A stretch of DNA of 20,787 bases from a virus. The stretch covers positions 1 to 20,787 of IMG/VR virus record IMGVR_UViG_3300048447_000542; one strand, written 5' to 3'. The position numbers and the translations under genes were made by a program. The notes under the pieces were generated by a model, which had not been told where the DNA came from, made no database searches, and saw only the letters and a program-made list of their open reading frames with translations. This document shows positions 1 to 8,217 of the stretch, in pieces. Positions within the stretch are counted from its first letter, which is position 1; the number at the start of each line of letters is the position of its first letter.

Positions 1-117
1 TTCGACAGAGTTCTTCAGAACTGTATTGCCTTGGAATGGGTTATCGATAGTATCGACGGCCCCATTGGATGACACTGCAAAGATAGAGAGCGCTGCAGCT
101 AGTAATAATTTTTTCAT
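1..117 (-). CDS. Excalibur-domain secreted protein, second copy, 5' end only (runs off window)
   Basis: The minus strand from 117 to 1 encodes 39 residues beginning MKKLLLAAALSIFAVSSNGA, a signal peptide, and matches the first 39 residues of the complete excalibur protein at 19557-19850 except for K2 versus R2. The window ends inside this gene, so I cannot tell whether the rest is intact. Upstream of its start codon the sequence differs completely from the right copy: the strong AAGGAGG ribosome site of the right copy is missing and only a weak AGG is present. It may be the host-side or older copy left by integration or by duplication. The coding identity is seen directly; the origin of the duplication is inference. 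Confidence 0.7.
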   Translation of the reverse strand, partial: MKKLLLAAALSIFAVSSNGAVDTIDNPFQGNTVLKNSVE

Positions 118-118
118 G
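1..118. repeat. Left 118-bp direct repeat (partner at 19734-19851)
   Basis: Positions 1-118 match 19734-19851 with only two mismatches (108 A/G and 113 T/C). Similarity stops right after the CATG that contains the start codon. The left limit is set by the window edge, so the true repeat may be longer. It bounds a block of about 19.7 kb with an integrase at its left end, which is what an attL/attR pair or a gene duplication would give. Confidence 0.85.
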
Positions 119-287
119 AAAGTAGGCCTGATATAGAAATAATAATTTATGAACTTTAAACGATAAACAATAATTGGGCAAATATTTATGCTTATTAGAT
201 AATGCTAGATAATACTCGTTATTGATAACAAGAAATAAGACTGAGTAGTTTTTTAGTTAGAACTTTCTATATAGGGGAGGGGGTGAA

Positions 288-350
288 ATGAATGGTGGTC
301 ATATGATTAAAATTTTAATCGAATGGTGGTCAAATTGGTGGTCAATTTAA
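288..350 (+). CDS. Possible Trp-rich mini-peptide (20 aa)
   Basis: A purine-rich Shine-Dalgarno-like tract (GGGGAGGGGGTGAA) at about 274-287 lies directly before ATG 288. The frame encodes 20 residues ending IEWWSNWWSI, with a second ATG at 303. The two WWS triplets are encoded by two of the TGGTGGTCA sites, so the tryptophans may be a by-product of DNA binding sites. The peptide could be a leader peptide, a tiny membrane-active peptide or chance. I lean only weakly to real translation, on the strength of the ribosome site. Confidence 0.25.
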   Translation: MNGGHMIKILIEWWSNWWSI

Positions 351-555
351 TATTTAAAAATAATAACTCTATATAAATCAGTATTTTAGTATCTAAAAAA
401 AAGCCCACAGAGGGGGAATTTGCCGCATTATCTTATGTTATCCTTTGTTAGTCCTATCCCTTTATTTACATGACTCTAATGCTAACGTGTGTTATCCTTT
501 ATTATCATTGATGACCACCAATTAGCAACATTAATGGTGGTCAATTTGGTGGTCA
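293..555. promoter_or_regulatory. Six TGGTGGTCA arm-type sites (putative integrase binding)
   Basis: Exact copies of TGGTGGTCA lie at 293-301, 324-332, 336-344, 535-543 and 547-555, and the reverse complement at 512-520. In each cluster two copies are spaced exactly 12 bp start to start (324/336 and 535/547), each pair separated by an AAATT/ATT tract. Repeated 9-bp sites next to an integrase gene are typical of the arm-binding sites of tyrosine integrases with an N-terminal arm-binding domain, which this integrase has. The assignment to the integrase is inference; the repeats are seen directly. Confidence 0.6.
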
Positions 556-594
556 GCTTCCTAGTAGGCTGAGTTGATAATAAGGTGCATAGTC

Positions 595-1929
595 ATGGCG
601 GCATTAACAACCGACACTCAAATCAAAAGAGCCATTAAAGAGGTCCAAGGCCAAAAGCGCGTCTATCACACTATTGGTGGTTACCAAGGACTTAGATTGC
701 GTATTCGTGGTGGCTGTGTTGAGTTTCAGCACCGCTACACCCACCCTATCACCGGTAAGCGTAAAGAAATGACGCTAGGGCAATATCCTGCATTGACACT
801 TGAGCAGGCAAGACGAGCACACAATGACAATATGAGCATGCTGGCTCAGATGATCGACCCTATCACACAACGCGATAACGAACGGACTAGACAAGCCACT
901 GCTATCACTAATACCTTTAAAGCTGTAGCTAATGATTGGCTCAACGAGCAAATTAGTAACCCTGATCACAAGCCAGCATCTAGCACGTTATCTAATTTTA
1001 AGAATTATCTTTCGCCACTGATGACCACCTTTGGTCATTTACCTGTTGGTGAAATCACTACTCAGCAAGTTCTAGCTTTATGCCGCGAAATTCAAAAGAC
1101 ACACGTTCATAAAGGCAATCGTGTTAAGCATATGGCGCAACGTATCTTTGCTCATGCTGTACTTAAAGGTCTTATCGAATATAACCCAGTCATGCAGCTA
1201 TCAGGTGCCAAAGCATTGAAAGCAACAAGAACTAAGCACTATGCATCGCTGACAGACCCGCAAGACTTCTCAGTATTATTAAGAGATATTGATCAGTTAA
1301 GTAGTAGTCAAATCTACAATAAGCCAATATTACAGCTATTAGCTCTCACGTTTGCGCGTGTAGGTGATGTATGTGCAATGAAATGGGCAGACATTGACCT
1401 GAACGCTAAACAATGGGTGTTTACTCCTCAAAAAGGGCAGAGACGCGAGGACATGGTAGAAAGCCTAGTAGTGCCATTAGCTCCTCAAACCATTGCAATA
1501 ATAAAGAAGTTGCAGCCCCTAACTGGTGGTCATGTTCATGTATTTCATAATTCCTACCGTAAAAAAGCCTCGCATCATGATCCGCAGTCAATTAATAAAA
1601 TATTAAATGACCCATCAATGAACAGCGCCGGCATTGGTATTAACTACGAGGGTAGAGGTTATAAAGATGTACATACACCTCATGGCTTCCGTGCCAGCGC
1701 AAAAACTATGCTGATGGAGCGGCTTGGCTATGATGAACTTATAACCGAAATACAGCTAGGTCACCAAATGCTGAACAAGTACGGCAAAGCATACAACCGC
1801 ATGCAAGCGGTACCGGAACGAACGCGAATGATGACGGACTGGGCCAACTACCTAGACGATATTAAGGCCGGCAAGTTTGATAACGTCATTCATGCCAGCT
1901 TCAAACAACAGACACAGAAGCATGGTTAA
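595..1929 (+). CDS. int: Tyrosine-type phage integrase with N-terminal arm-binding domain
   Basis: The protein (444 aa) is a site-specific tyrosine recombinase that would integrate and excise the element. The N-terminal ~90 residues look like the DUF4102 arm-DNA-binding domain (YQGLRLRIRGG, then KRKEMTLGQYPALTLEQAR), followed by a SAM-like core-binding domain (~105-200) and the catalytic domain. The catalytic set is visible: R255 (ARVGD), K280 (in TPQKGQ), H363 and R366 (HGFR), H390 (LGHQ) and nucleophile Y400 (KAYNR), so it should be active. I chose ATG 595 because AAGG sits 9 nt upstream; a TTG at 574 is in frame but has no ribosome site. It lies beside the TGGTGGTCA cluster and the left direct repeat, as expected for int next to an att site. 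The stop codon lies inside a small hairpin. Confidence 0.93.
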   Translation: MAALTTDTQIKRAIKEVQGQKRVYHTIGGYQGLRLRIRGGCVEFQHRYTHPITGKRKEMTLGQYPALTLEQARRAHNDNMSMLAQMIDPITQRDNERTRQATAITNTFKAVANDWLNEQISNPDHKPASSTLSNFKNYLSPLMTTFGHLPVGEITTQQVLALCREIQKTHVHKGNRVKHMAQRIFAHAVLKGLIEYNPVMQLSGAKALKATRTKHYASLTDPQDFSVLLRDIDQLSSSQIYNKPILQLLALTFARVGDVCAMKWADIDLNAKQWVFTPQKGQRREDMVESLVVPLAPQTIAIIKKLQPLTGGHVHVFHNSYRKKASHHDPQSINKILNDPSMNSAGIGINYEGRGYKDVHTPHGFRASAKTMLMERLGYDELITEIQLGHQMLNKYGKAYNRMQAVPERTRMMTDWANYLDDIKAGKFDNVIHASFKQQTQKHG

Positions 1930-1940
1930 TATCATGCTTT
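1918..1940 (+). terminator. Weak hairpin overlapping the integrase stop codon
   Basis: AAGCATG (1918-1924) pairs with CATGCTT (1933-1939) across an 8-nt loop, followed by only a short T run. It spans the int stop codon and could end or stabilise the int transcript. The short T run makes termination uncertain. Confidence 0.3.
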
Positions 1941-1986
1941 AACCACTTTGCAAGGCTAGGACTAATTACCCGAACGACAGCTATTC

Positions 1987-2034
1987 ACACCCTTATGCTG
2001 TCACTGCCTTGCTCCTATTTTGATTTAAGGGTGT
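1987..2034. promoter_or_regulatory. Inverted repeat upstream of gene at 2048
   Basis: ACACCCTTA (1987-1995) and TAAGGGTGT (2026-2034) form a perfect 9-bp inverted repeat with a 30-nt spacer, ending 13 nt before the GTG start of the next gene. It could be an operator or a leader hairpin that controls access to the ribosome site GGGGTGTGAG. No clear -10/-35 pair was found around it. Confidence 0.35.
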
Positions 2035-2047
2035 AGGGGTGTGAGTT

Positions 2048-3298
2048 GTGAGCTTCCAAATATATGTAAACAAAGAGCAAGAGAAGTATGTTTCAGTTTT
2101 AGAGTTTGTTAATAATCTATATAAGCATGCTAGTCCACAAGCGGCTCTAAAAGTAATATTAAATTATTTGTTTGAGCGTTACCAAAAGCCAATTAATGAT
2201 TTAGAACTCTACAAAAAAGAAGAATCTAGCGGTCAATTAACTTTCCATTTAATTGACGTGCCTAGTTCTGAAACCTCTCGATCTATACTTCAACGCATTA
2301 ATAAATGTTTAGATGGCACACAAATTGGACTAAATTTTTCAGATGAATGTCTGAGGCCTTATAAGGAATACTATTTCAAGTTTACAGATGCTTCAGAGTT
2401 CTATAGTTACTTAAGAGCTAACGACTCTGAATCAGAGCTAACTGAAGACAGAGCGAGAGAGCTTTTTAAAGAAGGTGCGATAAAAAAACTAGCTGTCAAT
2501 GATAAGAGGAACACTGCTTTTATGAATAACAGCCTAGCTAGCTATGTTTCTGAGTACACCTTGCCGCAAGTAGTCGCACTAATATTGAATATTGACTTAG
2601 CTGACATAACCACCAATCCAAGCAATAGCTACATTAACGATCTAAACAAGTACGGTGAGGGTGTTTACCAAAAGTTTGAAAACTTACTGCAGTCATACTC
2701 AGTAGCGGCGCTCAATAATAAGCTTGATGGAGTGGACCTGATTACCCGTACAGTAAAAACATATGGTGGCGATACTGAAACTCACATCGACCTTGAAAAG
2801 ACCACTATCGGCAAAAGTAACCTTGCAAGCTACCTATCTAGTATAGGTTGTAACTTAGACGATCTTATAGCCAAACAAGAGCCCATTCATAACCAGAATA
2901 ACAATTATCAGCAAAACGATCCCGAGCTAGTTTCAAGCCTTCAACAACAAGTTGTAGATCTTCAGACTTGTATTGATGAAAAAGACAAAGATCTTAAAGC
3001 TAAGAGTGAAGAGCTAGATGCAGCATTGAAGAAAGTTAAGCAGGCAGGCGCTACTGGCAGTGACAACGAACCACTTAACGAGCGAAGTGAAAGGAGTTAC
3101 CTGAACACTATAGGGTTGTTAATAGAGGTCATGACGGAGCCTAGGACTGAGGGCGGTACCGCGCCATTTGCTAGTGAGGCAATGGTGATTGCCAAGATTG
3201 CCGAAAAGGATATTTATGGACAGAAAAAAACTAAGTTAGGCGAACGATTCAAAGAAGCTAAAGACGCGCTTGCCGACGAGAAGAAGAAGAAACGTTAA
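2048..3298 (+). CDS. Accessory protein of unknown function with coiled coil (416 aa)
   Basis: I do not recognise a characterised family for the whole protein. The soluble N-terminal ~280 residues have no motif I can name. Residues ~292-333 are a highly charged coiled coil, and the C-terminal ~70 residues (from RSYLNTIGLLIEVM) resemble small C-terminal domains seen on accessory proteins of Moraxellaceae and pseudomonad islands, possibly DNA-binding. The tail is very basic (ADEKKKKR). The start is GTG 2048, with GGGGTGTGAG just upstream; no nearer in-frame ATG fits. The gene stands alone between int and the Q remnant, the usual place for cargo genes such as anti-phage or regulatory functions. 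The C-terminal resemblance is from memory and uncertain. Confidence 0.75.
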   Translation: MSFQIYVNKEQEKYVSVLEFVNNLYKHASPQAALKVILNYLFERYQKPINDLELYKKEESSGQLTFHLIDVPSSETSRSILQRINKCLDGTQIGLNFSDECLRPYKEYYFKFTDASEFYSYLRANDSESELTEDRARELFKEGAIKKLAVNDKRNTAFMNNSLASYVSEYTLPQVVALILNIDLADITTNPSNSYINDLNKYGEGVYQKFENLLQSYSVAALNNKLDGVDLITRTVKTYGGDTETHIDLEKTTIGKSNLASYLSSIGCNLDDLIAKQEPIHNQNNNYQQNDPELVSSLQQQVVDLQTCIDEKDKDLKAKSEELDAALKKVKQAGATGSDNEPLNERSERSYLNTIGLLIEVMTEPRTEGGTAPFASEAMVIAKIAEKDIYGQKKTKLGERFKEAKDALADEKKKKR

Positions 3299-3319
3299 AG
3301 CTAATGTCACCAATGTAAT

Positions 3320-3363
3320 CAGCACCCCAACTGGGGTGTATTCCTACCCCAACTGGGGTGCTG
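3320..3363 (+). repeat. 44-bp double-hairpin element E1 (before antiterminator Q)
   Basis: The element starts CAGCACCCCAACTGGGGTG and ends ACTGGGGTGCTG. Two tandem CCCCAACTGGGGTG units each can form a hairpin with an AACT loop, and the outer CAGCACCCC/GGGGTGCTG arms can pair instead. Elements of the same length and layout occur at 3946-3989 and 9591-9634, where the arms read CATCCC/GGGATG instead of CACCCC/GGGGTG. The change is compensated in all arms, which argues that pairing or symmetry is kept. Confidence 0.8.
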
Positions 3364-3419
3364 ACAGTCTTGCTATTGCGAATAATGCCCTTGAAGTTAT
3401 CACTACAGGGCATTGGCGC

Positions 3420-3830
3420 ATGATTGACACTAGGAACTTGCAAGATCAGTTAGCCGCATGGGGGGAATGGGTATTAGCTGACGGTTTAGGCTTAGGGTAT
3501 TCAAGCCCAATGGCGGCTATTATGCGCGGTTATGTTGTAGAGCCTTGCAGCCGCAAATAACGCTTTGCCCGTTATATCACTGATGATGATGCTTTAATAA
3601 TTGAAAAGTACGTAACCAAGCTTTGCCAATGCCGTCCATTAGAGGGCAAGATTATAAGATTAAAATACATTGAGCACATGAGCGACCGCGCCATAGCCCG
3701 CGAATACTTAACGCCGCTTAAGTACGGCAAGGATAGCGAAAAGAAAGTAAGCTCAAGCCGAGCTGCCAACCTTATCGCCTATGCAGAGGGCTTTATTATT
3801 GGAGCAATGATTAATGACGGCTACCAATAA
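3420..3830 (+). pseudogene. Phage late antiterminator Q, interrupted by an in-frame TAA
   Basis: From ATG 3420 the frame gives 46 residues (AAWGEWVLADGLGLGYSS is the typical N-terminal part of phage antitermination protein Q), then TAA at 3558-3560, then 89 more residues in the same frame up to TAA 3828-3830. The second part has the Q-family C-terminal pattern: ITDDDALIIEKYV, a helix-turn-helix-like stretch SDRAIAREYL, and RAANLIAYAEGFIIGA. Together they make a ~136-residue protein, a normal Q length. Q lets RNA polymerase read through terminators into late genes. Here it is probably inactive unless the stop is suppressed. A good terminator lies 32 bp downstream and the tape measure gene follows, the expected place for Q control of late genes. 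A sequencing error (for example CAA read as TAA) is possible. Confidence 0.75.
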
Positions 3831-3862
3831 CAACGGTCCTATCACGGTCCGAGAGCCAATTA

Positions 3863-3891
3863 AAGCCTTGCAGTAATGCAGGGCTTTTTTT
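3863..3891 (+). terminator. Rho-independent terminator after Q
   Basis: AAGCCTTGCA (3863-3872), loop GTAA and TGCAGGGCTT (3877-3886) form a 10-bp stem with one G-U pair, followed by a run of seven T (3885-3891). This would block transcription into the tail module unless antiterminated, the classical target situation for a Q protein. Confidence 0.85.
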
Positions 3892-3945
3892 GTGGGCGGT
3901 TGCTGGCAAGAGTGTGGCTAATGCCTATAGCAGAGTTAAGGAAAA

Positions 3946-3989
3946 CAGCATCCCAAATGGGATGGATTGGTGTACCAGTTGGGATGCTG
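3946..3989 (+). repeat. 44-bp double-hairpin element E2 (before tape measure gene)
   Basis: It begins CAGCATCCCAAATGGGATG and ends TACCAGTTGGGATGCTG. The left CATCCC can pair either with the near GGGATG (AAAT loop) or, extended to CAGCATCCC, with the far GGGATGCTG, so two mutually exclusive folds are possible. It lies 59 bp before the tape measure start codon and just after the Q terminator, in the same orientation as E1 and E3. Confidence 0.8.
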
Positions 3990-4014
3990 ATTACTAGCGC
4001 TTTCAACATACTGG

Positions 4015-4045
4015 TAACTCCAACCACGGCATAGCCTAGGAGTTA
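4015..4045 (+). promoter_or_regulatory. Hairpin sequestering the tape measure ribosome site
   Basis: TAACTCC (4015-4021) is the exact reverse complement of GGAGTTA (4039-4045), which contains the Shine-Dalgarno sequence for ATG 4049. Pairing across a 17-nt loop would hide the ribosome site. The complementarity is seen; a regulatory effect is inference. Confidence 0.45.
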
Positions 4046-4048
4046 AGT

Positions 4049-7000
4049 ATGGCAGGAGATTTAGATTTTAGCGTACAGCTACGCGTGCTCAATGAGCAAT
4101 TTAATAACGGCATCAACCAAGCGCGTGACAGATTTACGCAATACGCGCAGTCAGTGCAGCGCAATGTAGCGCAAATGAATACTGATACTGAGCGAGCGAC
4201 TACGCTGCTAGCTGGGCTTGGTAATGCCGCTCCGGATAGACTGACGGCTGAGATTAAAGCTGCCGCTGACCAGCTTAGACAAATGGGCGCAGGTGCCAAC
4301 ATATCAGGCGCACAGATTGAATCGGCCATGCAAACATCGGCGCTACAGGTTACGCGCTTAGGCCGTCAATTAGAAGTTGCCAAGCAAGAGGCAACAAGAT
4401 TAAGTCAGACCAACGCTAGTCCGCAAGATATTGAACGCGCAGCGGCTAACGTAAACCGCTTGGAGCAAGAACTAGGACAAGCCCGCAGCGCTAGTGTCAG
4501 CTTAGCGAATGAGCTATCAGGTGCTATGAACCGCGCAAGCAATACCACAGACGGCGCACGCAATGCCCTTTACCGAATGGCTAACATTCGAGTACCTGAA
4601 ACAATACGCGGTGAGATTGACCAAATAAACCGCGCCTTAATCGATTTCACCAACAACAGCGGAAGACCGGCGGCAGAGATTGAAAGGGCAACACGGGCAG
4701 CACAAGAAGAAATAAGACGGCTTGAACGTGAACTTAATGGCGTTGACGACACAATAAGACGCACGGATGTTAGTACCAATAACTTTAGCAGTAACGTGGG
4801 TAAACTACGCGGTGCGTTTGGCAGCTTGCAAGGGCTATTAGCCGCAGCGGGTTTAGGTATCGGAATATCAGAGATCATACAAACGGCGGATGCGTTTGTA
4901 CTACTAGAAGCCAAAATCAAACTGGCAACAGGTGAAGGCGCGGCGTTCGTTAACGGCTTTAATGGTGTGAAGCAAATTGCCGCCGAGACGTTTAGTAGTG
5001 TAGAAAATACAGGCGAGTTGTTCGCGCGTATCACTCAAGCGTCCGAAGCATTAGGACTCGCACAAAAAGACGTATTAGGCATTACGCAAACGATTAACCA
5101 AGCTATTAAATTATCAGGGGGCAGTGCGGCCAGTGCGGATGCCGCTATTACGCAGTTAATCCAAGGCTTGCAAAGTGGTGTGGTACGCGGGGACGAGTTT
5201 AACTCTATCATGGAGCAAGCGCCAAGACTTGCTCAAGCAATGGCTGACGGTTTAGGCGTAACACGTGGTGAACTACGCGCAATGGCTCAAGACGGCAAGC
5301 TAACGTCAGAGACGGTTATTAATGCGGTACGCTCGCAAGGCGAAGCTATTAGTAAAGAGTTTGAAACGCTACCACAGACCGTTGGCAATGCCGTACAGAC
5401 AATGAAAAACACCTTATTCTTATTCATTGGTGATATTAACGAGGTAGTTAACCAATCCGGCAAAATGGCGGAAGGCATAGACGGCATAAGCGCGGCTATC
5501 AAGAACATTGACCCCGCAACAATGGCAACCCTTAACCTTAAATTTGAGCTAGTCCTCGAAACGGTAGGCGTACTGTTCACCACCATAAAAGACCTTTACA
5601 CAGGCTTTAGCGACCTAATTAGCATCATGGACACCACAGCCCAATCCGGTGAGAAAGTGGGGCTTATAACCAAGACGCTGCAACAAGCTAATATTGCAAT
5701 GGGCGTGCTGATTGATGGCGTAAAAGGCTTTTCAATTATTGCTGATAGTGTGTTTGGAACGATTAGCGGAATTATTGGTAGTGTCTTAATCGGCATCGCT
5801 AAGATAAACGGTGAAACGTCCACTATGGGCGAAGAGCTTATGCGTAAGCAAGAGGAGTTGCACGCCCGCTCAGAGAAAAAGATGATGGAGTTTCAATCAT
5901 CGGCCGGTAAAGCCTGGTCGGAGATGAATAAGACCGCGCAAGACAGGCTTAACGATACCCTTAAGGTGGCAACCGATAATTATGATGAGATGGTCGCAAA
6001 GGGTGGTTATTCAGCCGAAGCGATGGAAGAGCAGTACATCAAAGTAGCAATGGCCAAGATTGCTGCTAACAATATGATTATTAGTGATGATGAGCGCCTG
6101 GCATTAGCCGCTAAAGACTTGCAAGCCACGATCAGTGAAACAGGCGAAGTTACCATTGAGTCATCCAAAGGTGTGCAAGCGGCATACCTTGGCGTTGGTC
6201 AGAGCTTTGCTGAGGTGGCGCTTAAGGCGCAAGTTTCTGGCACATCAATGCGTGAATCGTTGACAGATGCCGTACCGAAGGCACAGACCATTGGCGCGGT
6301 TGACGACATCATATCTTCCCTTAGCGCACTTGGCAGCCAGGGTAAAATATCAGGCGAAGATATGGCGTTTGGTATCAACCTTGCCAATGAACGCTACAAA
6401 GAGATTGAAAGCAACTTTGCAAGATATGCCGCTAAAAGCATTGCAGATAACGGCGGCATTGTAACGTCTGAGCTTGAGAAGGCAGCAGCGTTGCAAGGCT
6501 TGGCGGTACAAGCCACCGAAACTGGCAACGTGCTAGTAACGCAGCTTGATAGATCAACAGTCGCTAGTGGCCGTTCTAAGGATGAAATTGACGCATTAGC
6601 TGGTGCGGTGGGTATTGGTCTATCTAAGGAGTTTATAAAATCCAGTGCTGGACTTGACGAGCTTGTCAGTGGCTTTGATGACTTAGAAAAAGCAGGTTAT
6701 GACGCGAAAGGCGCTTTGGTCGGTGCGCTTAATGAAATGTCCGACAAGGCTAGAAACGAAGTTGAGATTGAAGCATTAACTGCAAGATGGCATGAGCTCT
6801 ACAAAGAAGGGAAGATAACCGGTCAAGAGCTTGCCGAAGGCTTGGAGAGTATAAAAAACCGAGCAGACATACTAAAAAACGGCATTAACGGAGTAACTGA
6901 GGCTTACGGACTCTTAGGACTTAAGACCCGAGAAGAATTGGCCAAAGACGCCAAAGCATACACCGAGTCTTACAAATTGGTCATGGCTGAGGGTAGGCTG

Positions 7001-8119
7001 ACTGCCCAGCAGCAAGAAGAAGTCTTTACAAAGATGGCAAAGGCTAATACCGCTGCTAATGGTGGTGTTATTGATAGCTTTACTAGAGCGCAAGCAGCCG
7101 CTAAAGGTTTTACAGTTGAGGTTGACGAGAACGGGCGCGTAGTTGTTAGCAGAATGGGCGAAGCCAAAGAAGCCAATGACCGTGTGACACGTTCAGTCGG
7201 TAATATTCGCACGGCATACGATGGTATTGCTAGCAGCGCAGGCAGTGCCGGTAACGTCATGGTTAAAGCAGCTAACAATGCTGCATCAGCTTACGACAAG
7301 CTGCAATCTAAGATTGAGGCGGTTAAAAAAGCGCAGGCGGTCGCTAATGAGCGCACGACGATGCAAAACTTGCGGATTTATGGCAAAGAGGAAGCGCCTA
7401 CATTGGGTAATCAATTTGGCTCTAAACTCGCTGTCGAGAACTTCTTAAAATCACAAGGCTTGTCAGAGGCGGCAGCGATTGAAGAAGCGCGTAAACTCTA
7501 TGCGCGGTCAGGCCAGCGTAACGGTTCACTGAATTTTGGTAGCTTACAAGGCTTTCAAGATGGCCAAAACATGACCGCCGCCGATCTCAATCGCTTTAAA
7601 TCAGCATCGGTCTATCTAGCTGAAATTGCAGAAAAGGCGCGTCGGAATGAGCGGCAAGCTGATAGGAACTCAAGGAAAAGCAGTAATAGCAGATCAGTCG
7701 ATAGTAACCCAGTCGAGAATACTACTATCACTAAAGCAAATGCCGAGCAGTACGGCTATGTTTGGGATGATAGAAACAATACAGTAAAATTCGGAGAGGA
7801 GTTCGACAAGCTAAGAGATGCATTTAAGCGTGACCAGGGTAGGCGCGAGCAAGGCTTACCGGAGAGCGCAATAACATCGTACCAAAAGGAGCTGGAGAAG
7901 GTGGCAAAGGTGCCACAGTCGGCGCTTGATGCTATCGGCAGCCTCAGCAAGCAGCCAGGTTACAGCAATAGGTCTAGTAGCGGCCCTATTAAGACTATTC
8001 AGCTTGATCTTACATACAATGGAAACAGAGTCTCAACAGAGATGGGCGCCGACCAAGAAGGCCTACTCATGGCATTGGTAAAAGCACTGCAAGACAGCAA
8101 GGCGATATCAGGTAGTTAG
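4049..8119 (+). CDS. Phage tail tape measure protein (1356 aa)
   Basis: The tape measure protein sets siphophage tail length and takes part in DNA ejection through the cell envelope. The N-terminal ~250 residues are long charged helices. Residues ~260-430 carry the characteristic tape measure N-terminal domain (TIGR02675 type): ALGLAQKDVLGITQTI, SGGSAASADAAITQL, SGVVRGDEFNSIMEQAPRLA and GVTRGELRAM. A hydrophobic stretch follows at ~565-588 (IIGSVLIGIAKI region), and the rest is helical with repeat-like segments. Length is normal for a siphophage. The start ATG 4049 has TAGGAGTTA upstream. No tube, portal, capsid or tail tip gene is next to it, and the chaperone genes lie downstream rather than in their usual upstream place. 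Identification is firm; whether it serves this element's own particle is unknown. Confidence 0.93.
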   Translation: MAGDLDFSVQLRVLNEQFNNGINQARDRFTQYAQSVQRNVAQMNTDTERATTLLAGLGNAAPDRLTAEIKAAADQLRQMGAGANISGAQIESAMQTSALQVTRLGRQLEVAKQEATRLSQTNASPQDIERAAANVNRLEQELGQARSASVSLANELSGAMNRASNTTDGARNALYRMANIRVPETIRGEIDQINRALIDFTNNSGRPAAEIERATRAAQEEIRRLERELNGVDDTIRRTDVSTNNFSSNVGKLRGAFGSLQGLLAAAGLGIGISEIIQTADAFVLLEAKIKLATGEGAAFVNGFNGVKQIAAETFSSVENTGELFARITQASEALGLAQKDVLGITQTINQAIKLSGGSAASADAAITQLIQGLQSGVVRGDEFNSIMEQAPRLAQAMADGLGVTRGELRAMAQDGKLTSETVINAVRSQGEAISKEFETLPQTVGNAVQTMKNTLFLFIGDINEVVNQSGKMAEGIDGISAAIKNIDPATMATLNLKFELVLETVGVLFTTIKDLYTGFSDLISIMDTTAQSGEKVGLITKTLQQANIAMGVLIDGVKGFSIIADSVFGTISGIIGSVLIGIAKINGETSTMGEELMRKQEELHARSEKKMMEFQSSAGKAWSEMNKTAQDRLNDTLKVATDNYDEMVAKGGYSAEAMEEQYIKVAMAKIAANNMIISDDERLALAAKDLQATISETGEVTIESSKGVQAAYLGVGQSFAEVALKAQVSGTSMRESLTDAVPKAQTIGAVDDIISSLSALGSQGKISGEDMAFGINLANERYKEIESNFARYAAKSIADNGGIVTSELEKAAALQGLAVQATETGNVLVTQLDRSTVASGRSKDEIDALAGAVGIGLSKEFIKSSAGLDELVSGFDDLEKAGYDAKGALVGALNEMSDKARNEVEIEALTARWHELYKEGKITGQELAEGLESIKNRADILKNGINGVTEAYGLLGLKTREELAKDAKAYTESYKLVMAEGRLTAQQQEEVFTKMAKANTAANGGVIDSFTRAQAAAKGFTVEVDENGRVVVSRMGEAKEANDRVTRSVGNIRTAYDGIASSAGSAGNVMVKAANNAASAYDKLQSKIEAVKKAQAVANERTTMQNLRIYGKEEAPTLGNQFGSKLAVENFLKSQGLSEAAAIEEARKLYARSGQRNGSLNFGSLQGFQDGQNMTAADLNRFKSASVYLAEIAEKARRNERQADRNSRKSSNSRSVDSNPVENTTITKANAEQYGYVWDDRNNTVKFGEEFDKLRDAFKRDQGRREQGLPESAITSYQKELEKVAKVPQSALDAIGSLSKQPGYSNRSSSGPIKTIQLDLTYNGNRVSTEMGADQEGLLMALVKALQDSKAISGS

Positions 8120-8217
8120 CGTAAATGAGGTGGGCTTAGGTCTCACTTCAGCAATATATTTATCAAGATAAAAACAACGGACAAAACCTTAATTCAAACT
8201 ATATAGAGACTATGCAC

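Larger units (their letters stand above)
118..594. other. AT-rich non-coding control region between left repeat and integrase
   Basis: No protein gene longer than 20 codons is convincing here. The stretch holds six TGGTGGTCA sites in two clusters (293-344 and 512-555), a 15-bp direct repeat TGTTATCCTTTRTTA at 436-450 and 490-504, and a possible 20-codon reading frame with a very strong ribosome site (288-350). The position between a putative att repeat and the integrase gene suggests an integrase/excisionase binding region and the int promoter. Confidence 0.6.

Noticed and set aside
1519-1535. A seventh TGGTGGTCA site inside the integrase gene (1524-1532)
   Set aside because: It stands alone in coding sequence far from the two clusters; chance or codon use is sufficient.
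3270-3419. Extending Q upstream to ATG 3270
   Set aside because: This part overlaps the end of the previous gene in another frame and runs through element E1; Q-like sequence begins only near 3420.
3832-3856. ACGGTCC pairs at 3834-3851 and about 16677-16696 as a shared regulatory motif
   Set aside because: The two sites match only over very short stretches with different spacing; not enough to call a repeat.
4036-7950. Several long minus strand frames opposite the tape measure gene
   Set aside because: They are antisense shadows of a strongly coding + strand gene, without ribosome sites or family features.
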